A DNA stretch of 64,000 bases from Eremophila alpestris peregrina (lineage: Eukaryota; Chordata; Aves; Passeriformes; Alaudidae): the NCBI GenBank assembly GCA_009792885.1, contig WMCF01000016.1, positions 13,001,848 to 13,065,847 on the forward strand, read 5' to 3'. The notes below the pieces were generated by a model that saw nothing but the letters and a program-made list of their open reading frames with translations, did no database searches and was not told where the DNA came from. This document shows positions 49,045 to 62,989 of the stretch, piece by piece. Position 1 is the first letter of the stretch. The number at the start of each line of letters is the position of its first letter. The position numbers and the translations under genes are program-made.

Positions 49045-52000
49045 TTTTAAAAACTAGTCATACTTGTCCTGTTTGTATCCTCCCCCATCAACCCCCAAGT
49101 CATTCTTTCAAATAATAGAAAAGAGATGACAATAAAAGGACAAGGGAAAACAAGACAAAATCAGCATCACTTTTTTTTTAATATACTATTAAATCTGTAT
49201 ATAGATGCATTTATCTGACATAGTAAAAGCAGATATGTGTGAACTCAGCCACCACCAGTATCATCTGCCCACAGGATTTTATTTGAAGTTTGCAGGAGAC
49301 AGGCAGAGCACAAGCACGTCTGCAAACTCACTGCTGTTGGCTCTCTGGCCAGGGCTGAGTTCTGCAGCTGTCAGCTGCAGCAATCGCACCGAGGCTGCAG
49401 CAAGCACATTGTAATTTGGGCCCCGAGAGAACTGGGCAAGGGATGCCAAAGATAAGTTGTATTTATCTAAGGACTGGAGTGAAATGCCAGGCGTAAACAA
49501 GGTATTATTCAACATTCTTTGTTTTCAAATCCTTTTCTTTGTCCAGTCTGTATTGCTCACAGCTTCACAGTTCTGTTCTGAAGAACCTTTAACACCTATT
49601 TAACATCGTATTTCTCACTGCAACCCAAAGTAAACTCTTGTAGGTACCAAGGTCACTAAACCACCTGATCACAAGCAAAGACACTCGGAGATGAGATAGG
49701 GTGATTCAGCAGTACAGAGTCAGAGGATAATAACTGAAAATAATAATGCAGCAATCCAGGCTGAACTGCCACATCAGTAGGACCCAAAATGGAATAGATC
49801 TTTCTAGGAGGAGACAGAACCAGCACGGGGATGAGGGGAGAAACAGCTTCTGCCCCAACTACATTGGATGGCTTGTGATGAACTTGAAGTTGTAATGGCA
49901 CTGAAATTTTCTAACACTTGGAATTCAGATGTGTCTATGTCCGACTGCAGACTTACCAAACATCACAAAAAAGAGTGAAAAACTCTCATCACCATACTAA
50001 CACAAAAGAGATTGCTGTAAACAACTAAGCCTTGACTTCAGTTCTTCAAACTTGAGTGATGGATTCCAGCAAGATGGCACTGTGCAGAAATCATTCCCCA
50101 CTAATTACAATTTATTCACATTGGAACTCCAAGGGAGTAACCCCATAACCCCACCTGGATGGGCACTTAGACCTTTCTGAGCAAACCTGCCACACAAAAG
50201 GGGAACAAAAACGGTCTCACAAGTGATTTTGGAGACCAGAAGGGCACTGACTGCTAAGTCAGAAAACAAGCACTTCCATAATTCAGCAGGAATGTTACAA
50301 GCAGGAGAAGAAGGACAAGCTCCCCTCAGGGATTCTGATCCAAGCCAAGCAGTGTACAAGGGGTAATGAAGTTACAGAGGAAGCTCACACAGCTGCATTA
50401 TTGTTTGGGTCAGTCATTTTCAGCTGTTTTAACTAGAATCTCCATATGACAAATACAAGTTGACTGACAGTAGCTACTTTTTGCACCCTTTAAAAGTAGC
50501 CCACAGATTCCCAATATCACCACTCTGTATGCAATCCTAGAGGAGAAGCCCTGGGGCCAACACCTGACTTGTGGCTAAAGTGAGAAGACTCCATTTCTAT
50601 GCACTTATGAAAACTCAGAATATCTTCCTGTGCCTGGCCTTGTCCCTAGCTAACAGTTCTGTTCTGCAAAACTGCAAAGACTTTAATTGTATGCATCAGT
50701 AATGCATTACTGGAGATTTCTCATAGCACACAGCAGCATACAGTCTATTGAATTTAAAGACTGCAAAGAACATCAAGGCACATGTGAGAAAGACAAATAA
50801 AATTTAAGAAAAACTATTTTACTAGGGAAAAAACCAACCAAAAAACCAAACACACAAAACCAGGATGAACAGAAGTTAGGTGGATTTAGGTGTAAAAGAG
50901 GATAGGAATGTTTACTTACCCAACATGGAAGCCCCACATCTGTCTTCTCACAAATCATAACAGCTTTCTTACAGTAAGAAAACTTGACAGGATAAACTCC
51001 AACAACTCCTTTGTACTGCACTCTACATCCCCTCCTCTCCAGCTTTTTTTTCCACCTCTTCCTTCACAGCCAACCTCAGCTCTTATAACCTGGCTTGTTG
51101 TTCCCAAAGCACCTGAACCTCATGTACAGATTGGTCCCAGATGGGGACAATAATGATGAACTCAATGAGGACCAGGTGTGTGTGGTGGTGGTTTTTAAAC
51201 CACGTAAAATCTGTTAAAATATTTATTAGTTTGTACCACAATTAAGAAATTAAATAAATCTGTGAACAAATAAATGTGTAAAAAAAACCAAACCACAAAA
51301 AAGTCTAGAGGAACTTTCATTAATGAAAAGTCAGTTAACCAGAAATGGAACACATCTCTGGATGTCTGGTTTTAGAATAAAATACATTTGTTGTAAAGCT
51401 TCTTTGGGGTTTTATTTTTCCAAAGTTTTGCCATGGATTTTAGAAGAAACCTGCATTGCACAGAAGGACTTCCAATGCAGCTTAAATATTAAAAATGACT
51501 GTGCAAAAATACTGTTCATCTATTGAACAGATCTATAAATGAGATGGTTTTGTAAGATTCTGACTACAAAAAAAAAAAAAGTTGCATAAAAGGCAGAAGT
51601 TCAATCCAGCCTTGATTTGAATTCAGGACTACTTGGTCCTGCAGCTGCCTTGCTGTGTGCCCCATGCTGCCCAGTCTTCCTCATATATGAACTTACATCT
51701 TTATTTTTTATTAAGCATTAAAATAATTCCCATATATGGCACATATAATTGCAACATATCTTGGAGGTAACAGACATTTCCCCACCTTTTTTTAAAGTAA
51801 GTTGACTTTTAAGAACCTAATCAGCCTTTAGCAACTGAAAACCACTTTTGGCATTTCAGGGATTTTATACCCCTGCAAGTTCCTTGTGAATCAAGATGTC
51901 CAGAAGAACAAGTGTAAAACAGTGCTCAGTGCAAGAGAGCAGATAGGAAACCACTTTGTACTGGTAACAAGGACATGGTATTGGAAACAGGATTGAGTCT

Positions 52001-55000
52001 TCTATCTGGAGCAGGATGTGAAAGGAAGGAATTTGAGGTTACAGTGGCTCTCAAGACAGTCAGGTACAGATATTTCAGCTGTTCAGCTGGCTGGGCCCAT
52101 GATGGCATAAGGAATCTTCATTTAACCACCTCGGACTTACTTTTTACTCTTTGCTCAACCAATGTGTTTGACATTTTAAAAAACCTACCTGTAATAAAAG
52201 CTACTAAAAACAAATTTTAAATTCTTTGTTAACAGCCTTGCTTTTCAAAAGTACTGAGACTTTCACTACTCAGCCCTGGCTGTTGTTATGAACAACAGAT
52301 TTGTCTTTTTAGAATGTGTTCAAGCACTTCATTCTGCTTTGCTGTTTCAGTTCATGGCTTCTGTATCTGCTTGCAGGACACAAAGATAAGAAATAAAATT
52401 AATTTACAATACCCAAAAAAAAAGATTGTCTATTCAAGGGAAAGAAATATTAGTGTTCACTATTATCTATGAGATAGTTTCAGAAATCTCTCTCTCCCAC
52501 ATGGTTAAAATTTTAAGAAGGAGCTACAAACATGCTGCTTTAATACTACTCTAGTGATCCCAAATCAACTCCACTCAACACAGTTGTGTGTGTTTTTCCC
52601 AAATGTGTTTACTATATATTGGAACAAGCATTGGGAAGATTATTTATGATGTGACCAGAATACAAATCACTAAACTATGCTGCACTGCTAGAATGTGTAC
52701 TAGGTTTCCTGCTAAATTCCCTAAGGCAAAAGGAAAAGATGCACAGATGGGAACTATCTCTGTGCAAACCAATGCATTGGGAAAGAAAGATCTGATTAAA
52801 TCACAGTCAGCCTCACCCACTCCATGAAACATGAGAGACCTATAATATCAGTGGCAATAATTTTAACCCATCCTTGGAAAATATCTGTAAAAATATGATA
52901 TTCAGGTACTTTGATACAAACACTGATAAAATGTTTGACCAAAGGGATGAGTGAGGGATTGAGCTGAGCCAGATGAAAGGGGTGCACATGCTGCACTAGT
53001 CCACTCTCAGTTTCATACATGAGGCTGTGTGGCCTTTGGGTCCTCAGGAGACTCTGCAGACTGGAGTGTCAGAAGCCTACACCTACCAAGTGTCATAGGA
53101 GAGAAGGCAGAGATGGAAGTTACTGAGGAATTAAATCTCCCTCATTAATTCTCCTCCTTTTGCTTTGAGGGGGGAAGATTTTGGAAATCCTTCATTCTTT
53201 TTAATGTACTTTAATTTTAGTTTGCAGGTAGATATTCATTTAACCTGATTTCAATATATTGATTTGAAGTGTCTGAGGAGCACAATCCTATGACAATGCA
53301 AAATACTTATTTTTATGTTTATATCATGATGAAAAGCACATGCAGTGACAGCATTAAGATTTTGTACAAGGTCAAAGAGAGAGTGTGACTGACCCAGGAG
53401 TGAACACAGGTGGAAGCTGTTGAGTAAAGGTCTGTATTTAAGTACATGAACACCTGTGACAGAATTCAGTTAAGTGCTGCATCAGTGGGCTCCAGGTTCA
53501 TCCCAAACACCTGGAAATGTTGGAATGTGATTGCCTTTGGAGCCAGTCATGCACAACCAGCTTGGGACTGAGAACATCTATTGAGAGGGTTCCTTTGTAT
53601 CACATCCTCCCAGTACTTACTGTGTGTTCCAGCCATAAAAATCCATAACTAAGTGTTCTTTGTGATGTGCTTTCTCCCAATGGCTGATCTTCTGTTTCAC
53701 TGTGAAACTTTCACTATGGGACTGAAGTGGTTTCAGATATGCACACAACTTCACTTAAGGACTTTAGAGATATTTCAAGCAGCATTAAATTGAAATATTT
53801 GACCTTGGCAAATAATTTTATTATAGCTTTGTTAGATTATCCACCTTTCTTACTGCTAATTTCTTAATACAGCACGCATATCTAATTTTAGAGGTATTGG
53901 ACTTCCCCTGAAAAATGTGTAACTGAATCCCTTCCACTACTCAGTTTTTTTCCCCTTCTCTGCTGTCCTTGAGCACTTTGACTAACATAAGCTATTCTTT
54001 ATTCAAATTGACCTTATTCTATTTATTGAAAGTAGCCAAGTTTTATCAGTGTCAGTCATTGCTTAGCAGCAGACAAAAAAACTTTCATCCCTCACAAGAA
54101 AGAGGAAAACAGCAAGGAAAAGGGCATGTGGAACAGCACCACTGTAGTTTTAAGGTTTGAACAAAACAGTAAATTGGTTTCTAACCTGGGCAGAACTAAG
54201 CTGTTTGAAGATAATTAGACAAAAGTCTTTGACATCTTAAACAGAAGAATTCACATCAGCTGGAGGCAGCCTTCTCAATTTCCACTAAAATAAAATAATT
54301 GCCTTTGTCTAGATCATAGAATCACATCTTACTTGAATCTAAGTGCAACTAGTATGTGCACATGTATATAAATAGTACTCATTTTACTCTTAAAACACTG
54401 AGCTGGGGTCCACACCTCCAACTTGCAATATTAGTGCATGATAACCAAATATAATGAGAGCAGAGTTACTCATATGTACTCTCATTAGTGTAAAGCTTTA
54501 TGATGGATATTTAGGGAAGAGCCCTGCAAGAATATTTTTGTTAAAACCACAAAAAAATAAAGCAAATGTTTATAATCTATTAAATGTGACCTTTCTTAGC
54601 CTTGATTTTTACTTCTACTGAGCTTTTTTTGTGATGATCTGTCATAACATTTGACTTTTAAATAACTGTCTGTGTTTTTTAGGCTGAAGTTGCACATGTG
54701 GTTATACCTGCTATAGAACTTAATACACCCATATGTTACAAGACTGATCTTTATATGGTTTGGGGAAACCAAATATTATGAAATGTGGGAAATCCCATCA
54801 TCTATGTGGAATTAAGTACCAGGAAGATCTACCACAGCAGCTGATCTTACACTTATTGGTTGCAGCCTGTCCCTGAATTCACAACCACATTTACATCACA
54901 ACTCCCAGTGAAGGAGAGTTGTGAGCCTGACTTGCTGCTCCCATGGCAAGGCACATTTAAGGGTCACAGTTTCTGGCTTTGAGTCTTCCCCACCCAGGCA

Positions 55001-55635
55001 CTTTTAGTGTTGTCTTTACTTTTTCTCTGCAAGGGATAAACGCTGCTGCACAGCAAAGTGCTTTCACTTGTGTGTGTGGTGCACAAGCTTGCAAAAGAAA
55101 TCCCTGGGTCAGTGCTAGTTGAGGCTTCCCTGGGATGCTGGATGCCTTTCATCCCTCCTTTGTCAAAATGGCCTTAGACAGGAACCTTTTCACCCCACAG
55201 AGACATGTACCCATGAACTGTAGGTGTTCAATCATCCCAGGACACCAAGTCATGGTAACCCTGGCAACTCCATGTGTTTCCCTATGGAGAAAAAAACACA
55301 CACTTAAAAAGCAAATGACTGTATCAATATGAAAAATTCATCAGTTCTTTCTAAATTAAACATTCAGGCTAGTCAGAATACAGCAGCTACACTGTTCTGA
55401 AGACCTAATCAGTTATTCACACGTGTTTCAGATGCTCCCCTGGATGTGTCAGTGTGTGCTCTGTGCAGGTGCAGAGGTGGACATGAGCACATGCACACCC
55501 CTGTGTGTATCAGCTGCATCCCCAGCAGTGTGCAATTCCACCTGAGTTACTGAAACAACACAGCCTCGAGGTAGCTGGGAAAACAACTCACAGAATAGGG
55601 CCAACATTGTGACAGCAATTCACTGGCTGCCTTCA

Positions 55636-55659
55636 GAGAAACTGAGAAACTGAGAAACG
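55636..55659. repeat. 8-bp tandem repeat x3
   Basis: GAGAAACT occurs three times in a row, the last copy with one mismatch (final G). Confidence 0.9.
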
Positions 55660-58600
55660 GCAATAGGTAAATTAACACACACAAAACACTGATGTGAATT
55701 GCTGTTAGATTCACAATTAATTACAGGATGCAGCTATCCAGCAAAAATACATTTTCGAAGTACCTAAGTTTTAAGATTTGCTTGAGTCATCTATTTATTT
55801 CTGGTGTATTAAACACCTGTAAAATCAAAAATCCACTGTTAAAGGGAATATAATCCAATCTCCATGGTGAGAACAGATGCATTCAGCAGAGCCTGCTTTC
55901 CTTCAGCAGACCATCCAGGCATGTCATTTTGGTCATGCAGCCATTCTCTCATTCCTCCCTTGCCACTCCAGTTTTATAGAAACAGGTGGAGCAAGATTCA
56001 GCCAGACCTGTTTGTAAGCTTAGGGGTGACCATAAACCCCAAGGAACTGAATGCAGGCCAAAATGCAGCCCACAGAACCACATGTTCCCATTCAATTCCC
56101 AATATCCTCAAGTTTTATGAGGCATTTTGGGGAATCAATAGCTGCATTGTTTTCTTCTGTAAATTGTTTCCAATGTTTTTGACATATGAGCTATGCTTTT
56201 TTGCTTTTCCCAAACTTTTTAATGTTCTATGTAAATCCCAGTAGCACTTATGTACCAATTGATGTCTTTTCCTACCATCAGTGACTGCATTTCAAACTCG
56301 TGTTTTGCTTCCATCTGCTATCCAGCATTTCCACTCTCAGTATTTCTTTGCTTTTGAGTGTATTTCAAATTGTTTGCTTTGCAGACATATTACCTTCCAG
56401 AGGCAGAGAGTGCATTATCACTAATGCCAGCTCTCTTCTTAGTTTTCCAGAGTTATTATTCAGCATAGCTGCTTCCTTTAATGCTCTTCCCTTAATGGAT
56501 AAGGGAACAAGGGGCTGCAGTTCATTTAATTGTTCCAAACTTTCACCTCATTACCTGCCTCTTCACTTGCAGTAGTAAAAGCAAGTGCATTTCATAGGAA
56601 TAGGCCTCCAAGCACCTTTCACACACTGAAAATGGGGCTGTGGATGGGTCTGTGAACAGGTGAACATGAAATGCTTCATTTTCCTGAGACATGGCAAATG
56701 GTAACTTTTATTTCCTTACTTTTCCTTTTTGTCCCTAGGCAAGGGGAAAGTACATCAGTTCACCTATCAACACTTATTCTTTCTCACCTTGTTATTTCAT
56801 CTCTTATGCTGAAAGTTGTGTCTGAATGAACAGAAATTCACTTTTGGAAATCCACCCAATTTCAAAATAAGCAAAACCTCCAGGGCCATATGCCTGAACT
56901 ATATCACTCAAACTCCATTTGGAGCAAAACCAGCACCAAGCAACTGCATTTCTCTTTCAGAAAAGAGAATATTCACAGATATTAAGAAGAAATAACTGGC
57001 TTCCCATGGTCAGAATTAGTCAGATTGATTACGTCAGTAAGAGACACAGGACAGATATTTTGATGATGGATTTGGACACAAACTACTGCCACAGAAATCA
57101 GAGGCACGAGTGAAGAGAGAGTTCTGCCATGATCATCAAATGATGCAGCCAGATGATTTTGCAAAAGATTCCATAACCAAAACATTTACAGTTACACAGG
57201 CACAGATGGTTTATTAACAATGATTTGATTAACAATCTTCCATTGCACTAAGGCCAAAAACTCATTTAATGCATGCTACAACAAATCTACCCCTCTGGAT
57301 TCCTGCTGAAACATGGGCAAGTGAAAGGCTTTGTAAGTTTACCTTGAGCTGTCTGATTACTCACTTCTTGTATTTTTTTTCTACAGATTGAGTTACTCAT
57401 ATCAAATGCCCTCTCTAAGTTATTCCTGATGTTGAGTATGCAAGATTTAGAAAGGCAAGTACTACTTAAACTACCAGGGAATTCAAAATTGTTCTAAGCA
57501 TTTCAGTCATCACACAGAGGAATTTTAAAAAATCTGTCATTTTGCAATTTTTACTGAGCTTGGAATGACTGAGATAAAGGCAAATCAGAGAGCCCCTTTC
57601 AGTACTTGCATTAATTACCTACAGTTTGAGGGTTTGTGTCTGCAGGCCAACAGACTGGAGCTACTGTGACAAGGACACATGGGAAATGTCCCTCTCTGTT
57701 CTTAAATAAAAGACCAGATGAACAGGGGCTCCAATTAGAACTTGTCTTCTGCTGATCTTTTCAAAGAAACTTGAAAAAGGAAAAGTGTCCTATTTCCTGG
57801 CTGGACAGAAAAGCTGGCACAAAAAGACATGATAGAAGTATTAATCTAAATTAGACAATTAGCTTGTTGATGGCACATTTGATTAGAGAAGAGGTTGGCC
57901 ATGTTTCTTCCTCTCTGGGGAAACTGTGACCTGTTAGATATGAGAGTTATAAATGAGAAAGAACTTCCTTCCACAGGGCAAACAGCTGAAAATCCAATCT
58001 TAAATAATATTTCTGTAGGCTGCACCTAATGCAAGTCCTGCCACAGTCTGAAGCTTCAGCAGTGGAAAAGAATTCCTGGCTGACAGCCCACTCCCCAGGA
58101 CTATCCATCATGCACAAAGACACCATGCTGTATGATCCAAAATCATTTCCTTCCCACATTTTTCCATGTAAACCATTTCTGTTGTCACAAGTACTCCAAG
58201 TGCAAGTGCTGGTGGAAATATTGCAAGGCTGACCTCTCCAACTGGGGCTGATTCACTCACCCACCTCCTGAAACCATTAACAGAAGAAAATCACACACAG
58301 TCCTCAGTGTTAATTTAGAGCTTTTAACACCTCTAAAGCCATTCTCAGATGTCATAATTACTTCTTGAGAGCACAACATTATACCACTACAAGAAAAAAT
58401 GAGAAGAAAATGCAGACCATATTTTGCATCACTTAGAGGTTTTTTGGAACATTTAGATAATACAGAAACTCTCACATCAAGGAACATCAGACAACATTTT
58501 GGCCAGAAACTGTTGGGTGACTGATTGACAGACCCTACAAGGAATTTTATGTGACTTATGTGAATATTATTTTTTGATAATGTGAATACAGTTACAGATC

Positions 58601-59275
58601 TTACATCCCAATTATTTTTTTTTAATTACCTAATATTGTTGATTAACTTCAGAAAGCATTCATATATTACACCAAATTAATTAGCCTGGCATTTTTTCTG
58701 CTCTGGAAATGATGACTATGTACCACAAGTGCAAGACAAGGCAAAGAACAGAAAAGGAAAAGGTCACTCCTGTCTCCCTCCTCTGACTCACCACTCCTTT
58801 TCTCATGCAGTCAGCCTGTGTTCCCCTCACACAAATAAAATGCCACATCTACAAATTTTCATCAAGGTGTATCAGGTTGCAGCACCACAAAAGAATTCCT
58901 CTTAGATGATGAGAATATTTCAGGTGACTGCAATATTTTTAGTGCGATTAATTCTAATCTAAAAAGCTTGCCACAAAAGATGAGTGATAATCACAGTAAT
59001 AGGTTAACTAATGAAAAGGCAAAGAAAAATGAATAATATATTGGAGATTTACAGAGGATGTAGCCTCTCATACACTCTTAATTAATTATATATTCATCTA
59101 CATATGTTACTTATGTAAAGAACCTCCATTTTCTGACAACCTCCCAGTGCTGTTTGGCAAGGTTTCATTGCACATGACTGTTTCACAACTGCAAGGAGAA
59201 AAATGCAGCCAAATACTGAATAGATAATTAATAATATATGCATTCAAGTATTTTTAAACTTATGCAGTAAAACTC

Positions 59276-59294
59276 GGGGGAGGGGGCTGGGGGG
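59276..59294 (+). other. G-run patch
   Basis: Runs of 5, 5 and 6 G separated by A and CT in an otherwise AT-rich neighbourhood. It has three long runs, so a canonical four-run quadruplex is not strictly met. Confidence 0.6.
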
Positions 59295-62200
59295 AGTGAA
59301 ATCTCCATGTGTTGTGCTCACAACATTTTAAATCTATTTTTTCAAAATTTCTATTTATCCACAGCCTCCCAAACTTACACAGAGTCGCCTGCATATGCTC
59401 AAAAGGTACATCAAATTAGCATAATTCCAGCTTACACAAATTCCTGGAGAAGCAACTATTAAAGGATAAAGCAATAATAACAATAATATCTTTTTCCATT
59501 GCTGTGCAGTTACTCATTGAAAAATTGGGGACAATGCAACAGGAACATTGGGTCCTCAGCTTCCAAAACCTCCTTGAGATGGGGTTCAGAAACTCACTAT
59601 GAATTCTGTAATGATCAGATAAACAGGGAGAACTTTCCATTAAAAGATATGATTACCACATCAGTTGTCATCTTTCTAATGGCTATGACCCTGTGAATAC
59701 TCACAGAACCCTCATTAACCTCTCAAAGTTTGCTTTCAAGAGCCATCAAATTAAGTTAAAATTGAGAAACAATTTTCTGTGTATGATCTCCTTGCTCCCA
59801 AAACCTTGGTAAGAAAATATCCAGAAAAGTCTAGATGCAGATGGGTGGATACAAACTGGTGTAGCACTGTATGTTTTATGTTTTATAATAAAATATGGAA
59901 CTGCAACAGTGACTAACATTTTAAGTTTTTGCACAATAATATTAAATCATTAAATTATGGTGTATCATTTCAGTACTAAACATTTTCCAACAGAACAGGG
60001 ATATATGAGACAAGTCCTGTCCAAGTTTACTTGTGTGCTAACCCAAACTGGCATTTATTCCATTTAGCTCAGTTTACATCTCTAAAAATTCAAAGGTGTT
60101 CAGTAAAGTGACACTTAGAGAGCACCTGACAGACCAGGAATTAAACACCTGGTCATCTGAGAACAGGAATTTCACTTACACTATTCAAAAGTCTGTAAAA
60201 AGTTCATTAACAACCTTTCAATCACAACATTTAACAAAGAACAACAGTAAAATTTAGATGTGACAAAAAAGAGGCATTGTATATATTTTAGAATTCAAAG
60301 CCCAAAGTGTGAGTTTTCCAAACTGACATCTAAAACCAGTCTCTGGTATCCATCCCTTGGGAATTATTCCCATTGTTTCAGTATGACTGACCTGATATTC
60401 AACGTTTCAAAAATCAAGCCAGTTATATTTATGCACCGATCTATGGACTTGGAACCAGATTTCAGAATTCCAAATTTAAATTCACGTCATTATTTACAGA
60501 AGTCCACTCAATAGCCTTGCCAACTAGTAAAATTACTGTAAGAAATTCAAAAGTTGTCCCCACAGATTTTAATATCCTTATATTTTACAAAATAAACTCT
60601 TTTATACAAAATGTTTTTACATTATTAACAGAAGCATTGAAAGAAATTCTGGTGTCATCTCTGATGGCAAACCTGCTTCCCTTGTGAAGGATCATTCTCC
60701 ATCTTTAATTGAAGAGTAGTGAAATCAAAGACTACATTAAGGAAAATAGCTCAAAAGCTGTAAAAGGAGCAAGAATAAAGAGAAAAATGCTGCACACTCA
60801 TGTAGATATATAAAGCTGTGATAGAAGCTGTCAATAACTTGAATGAAACAGAAAAACTCCTTTATCATCAGTTCTTCAACTAGATCACATTTGCTCTGTG
60901 CTTTTGATTTGGGAAAGGAAAAAAGACTGTGAAAAATCTTAGCAGATTTTTTATATCACTGCAAATATTTCATATTCTAAAAACACTTCCATCCAGATAG
61001 TTTCATTGACAATTAATGCATAGTCCTTTATGATTGATTTCTTTTGATTGCCAAATTTAAAACTGATGCACAGCTTCTCATCCTACCATAAGATCCAGAT
61101 GAAGGATATTTTCAATTCCATTAATTCTTGGAACAAATTCTAATTACTTGTAACAATATCTAATGAACATGTCCAGTACATGTCCTTAGACATTTCCAGT
61201 ACAAAGGGCACTAGAAAATACAGAGAACCTTCAATTGTTTTGCTATTTTGGATGATATAATCATCAACATTGGTAATCAGAATTTTACTGGTATTTTGTC
61301 TCCTTTTTTTCAAATTCTAGACAATAAAAAATTAGCTGACAAAGAGGAAAATGAATGCAAACAAAACTGTACAGGGCAAATATATTTTATAAAATAAAAA
61401 GGCTCCATCACGAAGCTTTATAATAAAGCCTGGTGTACTATTCAGCACTGAAATTTGTAAAATGATGATGAGATGGTTCATGAACATTCTCATTATGTTA
61501 ATCCAGATTCCTTCAGGAATATGCAAGATAAAAGCTGAATCTGACAGAAACCATTTGTGGCTAAGCAACAGTTTCTGCATTCATATATCTGAAGTTTGCA
61601 TTAGTTCTACAAAAATGCTTTGTTCCTAATCTTCTGAGCTGTCCTTCATTAGGCATGCAAAGCTCATTCTTGTGCAATTTGACTGAGTTAAAAAGGTAAA
61701 ACACAAAAAGTTTATATCCTATACAGCTGTAACAGGAAATACGTGGCTGAAATTTCATTCAGATGATCAAGCAAATGGAGCCAATTTGGGCTTTTTGCAG
61801 AAATTCTGACAGAGTTTTAAATTCACTGCGGTTAGCACAGGTATTATTTATCAAACAAAGTCAACACACATGTATTTTGTGATCCAAAGAAGTATGCTTC
61901 ACTTCTGCAGGAATTTGAAGACATTTCTTATTTTCTATGGGAAACATAGAAACATTTCTCTGCTATTTTCTATGGGACTGACACTTATTTTATAACAATA
62001 TATGTTTTACTAGTTATTCAAATATTGAAGACTTAAAAGAATCATTCCTGCCTTAAAAAAATTTCCCTCTTATTGTGTTCCTTAGTAATATAGCATTTGC
62101 AAAATTTAATTAAAGTTGGCATTAAAAATGCCTCTTGTAAGCTGAAAGCAGAGTCTTTCTTCATGCACTTAGCTACATTTCAACTCACATATGTAATATT

Positions 62201-62778
62201 CCTCAGAATTCTGGCCATCTTTCCTCTCCCACCAGCTAACCCACAAAAAGATACGAACATCTCAGGGAACAATACATTTACATTTTTAATCTCATGGGTA
62301 GAAATACAGGGTATTTGTGCTTAAGAAATGCAAACACAGGGAGGGGAAAAAAGCCCAGAAAGAATCCAGAGGTAAATCTGAAAAATGAGGATCATTGATA
62401 CATGAAAACTTCTTGTCTTTAAGTGTGCCTGGTGCACCTCACTCAAAACTACTGCACATAAGGGATGGGCCACAGCAACAACTGGAACTCTAAAATGTGA
62501 AATCCAAAGGGAAGTTCTCTTAATGACTTCTAGGAACTCCTGCAGCTTGGAGCTCCCTGACTATCCAAATAGCACCAAAAGTGAAGTAAATTTGTCTGCC
62601 CACCATGATTAGGATTTTTTGTCTTACCCTAAAGTTGAAGCACTTCAAGGGTGCTTATTATAAAGTCAAGGATTGTGTTGGACTTTAAACATTCTGTATC
62701 TCTGTGAGGGTTTGAAAGTCAGTGTTGTAGAAATTCCAGTGCAGGGATAACACAGCAGGTAGCAGCTTATCCTTGTGT

Positions 62779-62821
62779 CAACATAAATAATCAACATAAA
62801 TAAATAATCAACATAAATAAT
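62779..62821. repeat. 13-bp tandem repeat, about three copies
   Basis: CAACATAAATAAT occurs at 62779, 62792 and 62809. The middle copy carries a 4-bp AAAT expansion. Confidence 0.93.
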
Positions 62822-62956
62822 GCCTCATTTGGTCATTTGTTATGTTGTGTTAGCTACTGATTTAATCCCCATGTCCTATTCTCCAAAACTGAGCCAGAAA
62901 CTCATAAACACCATTTCAGAACCGTTTGTTCCCATCAACAACTTCTCAGAGATTAT

Positions 62957-62989
62957 GAGGAAAAAAAAAAAGAAAAAGAAGAAGAAGAG
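62957..62989. repeat. purine-rich simple repeat (A-run plus GAA)
   Basis: An A11-type run followed by GAAAAA and GAAGAAGAAGAG. An all-purine strand, low complexity. A small open frame ending in poly-Lys overlaps it and is not credible as a gene. Confidence 0.9.

Noticed and set aside
54310..54330. atcatagaatcaca, resembling a CR1 terminal repeat in reverse
   Set aside because: Only about 14 bp with no adjoining CR1 body sequence.
55864..56244. 126-codon plus-strand open frame
   Set aside because: No motif, no codon-bias signal and no neighbouring exons.
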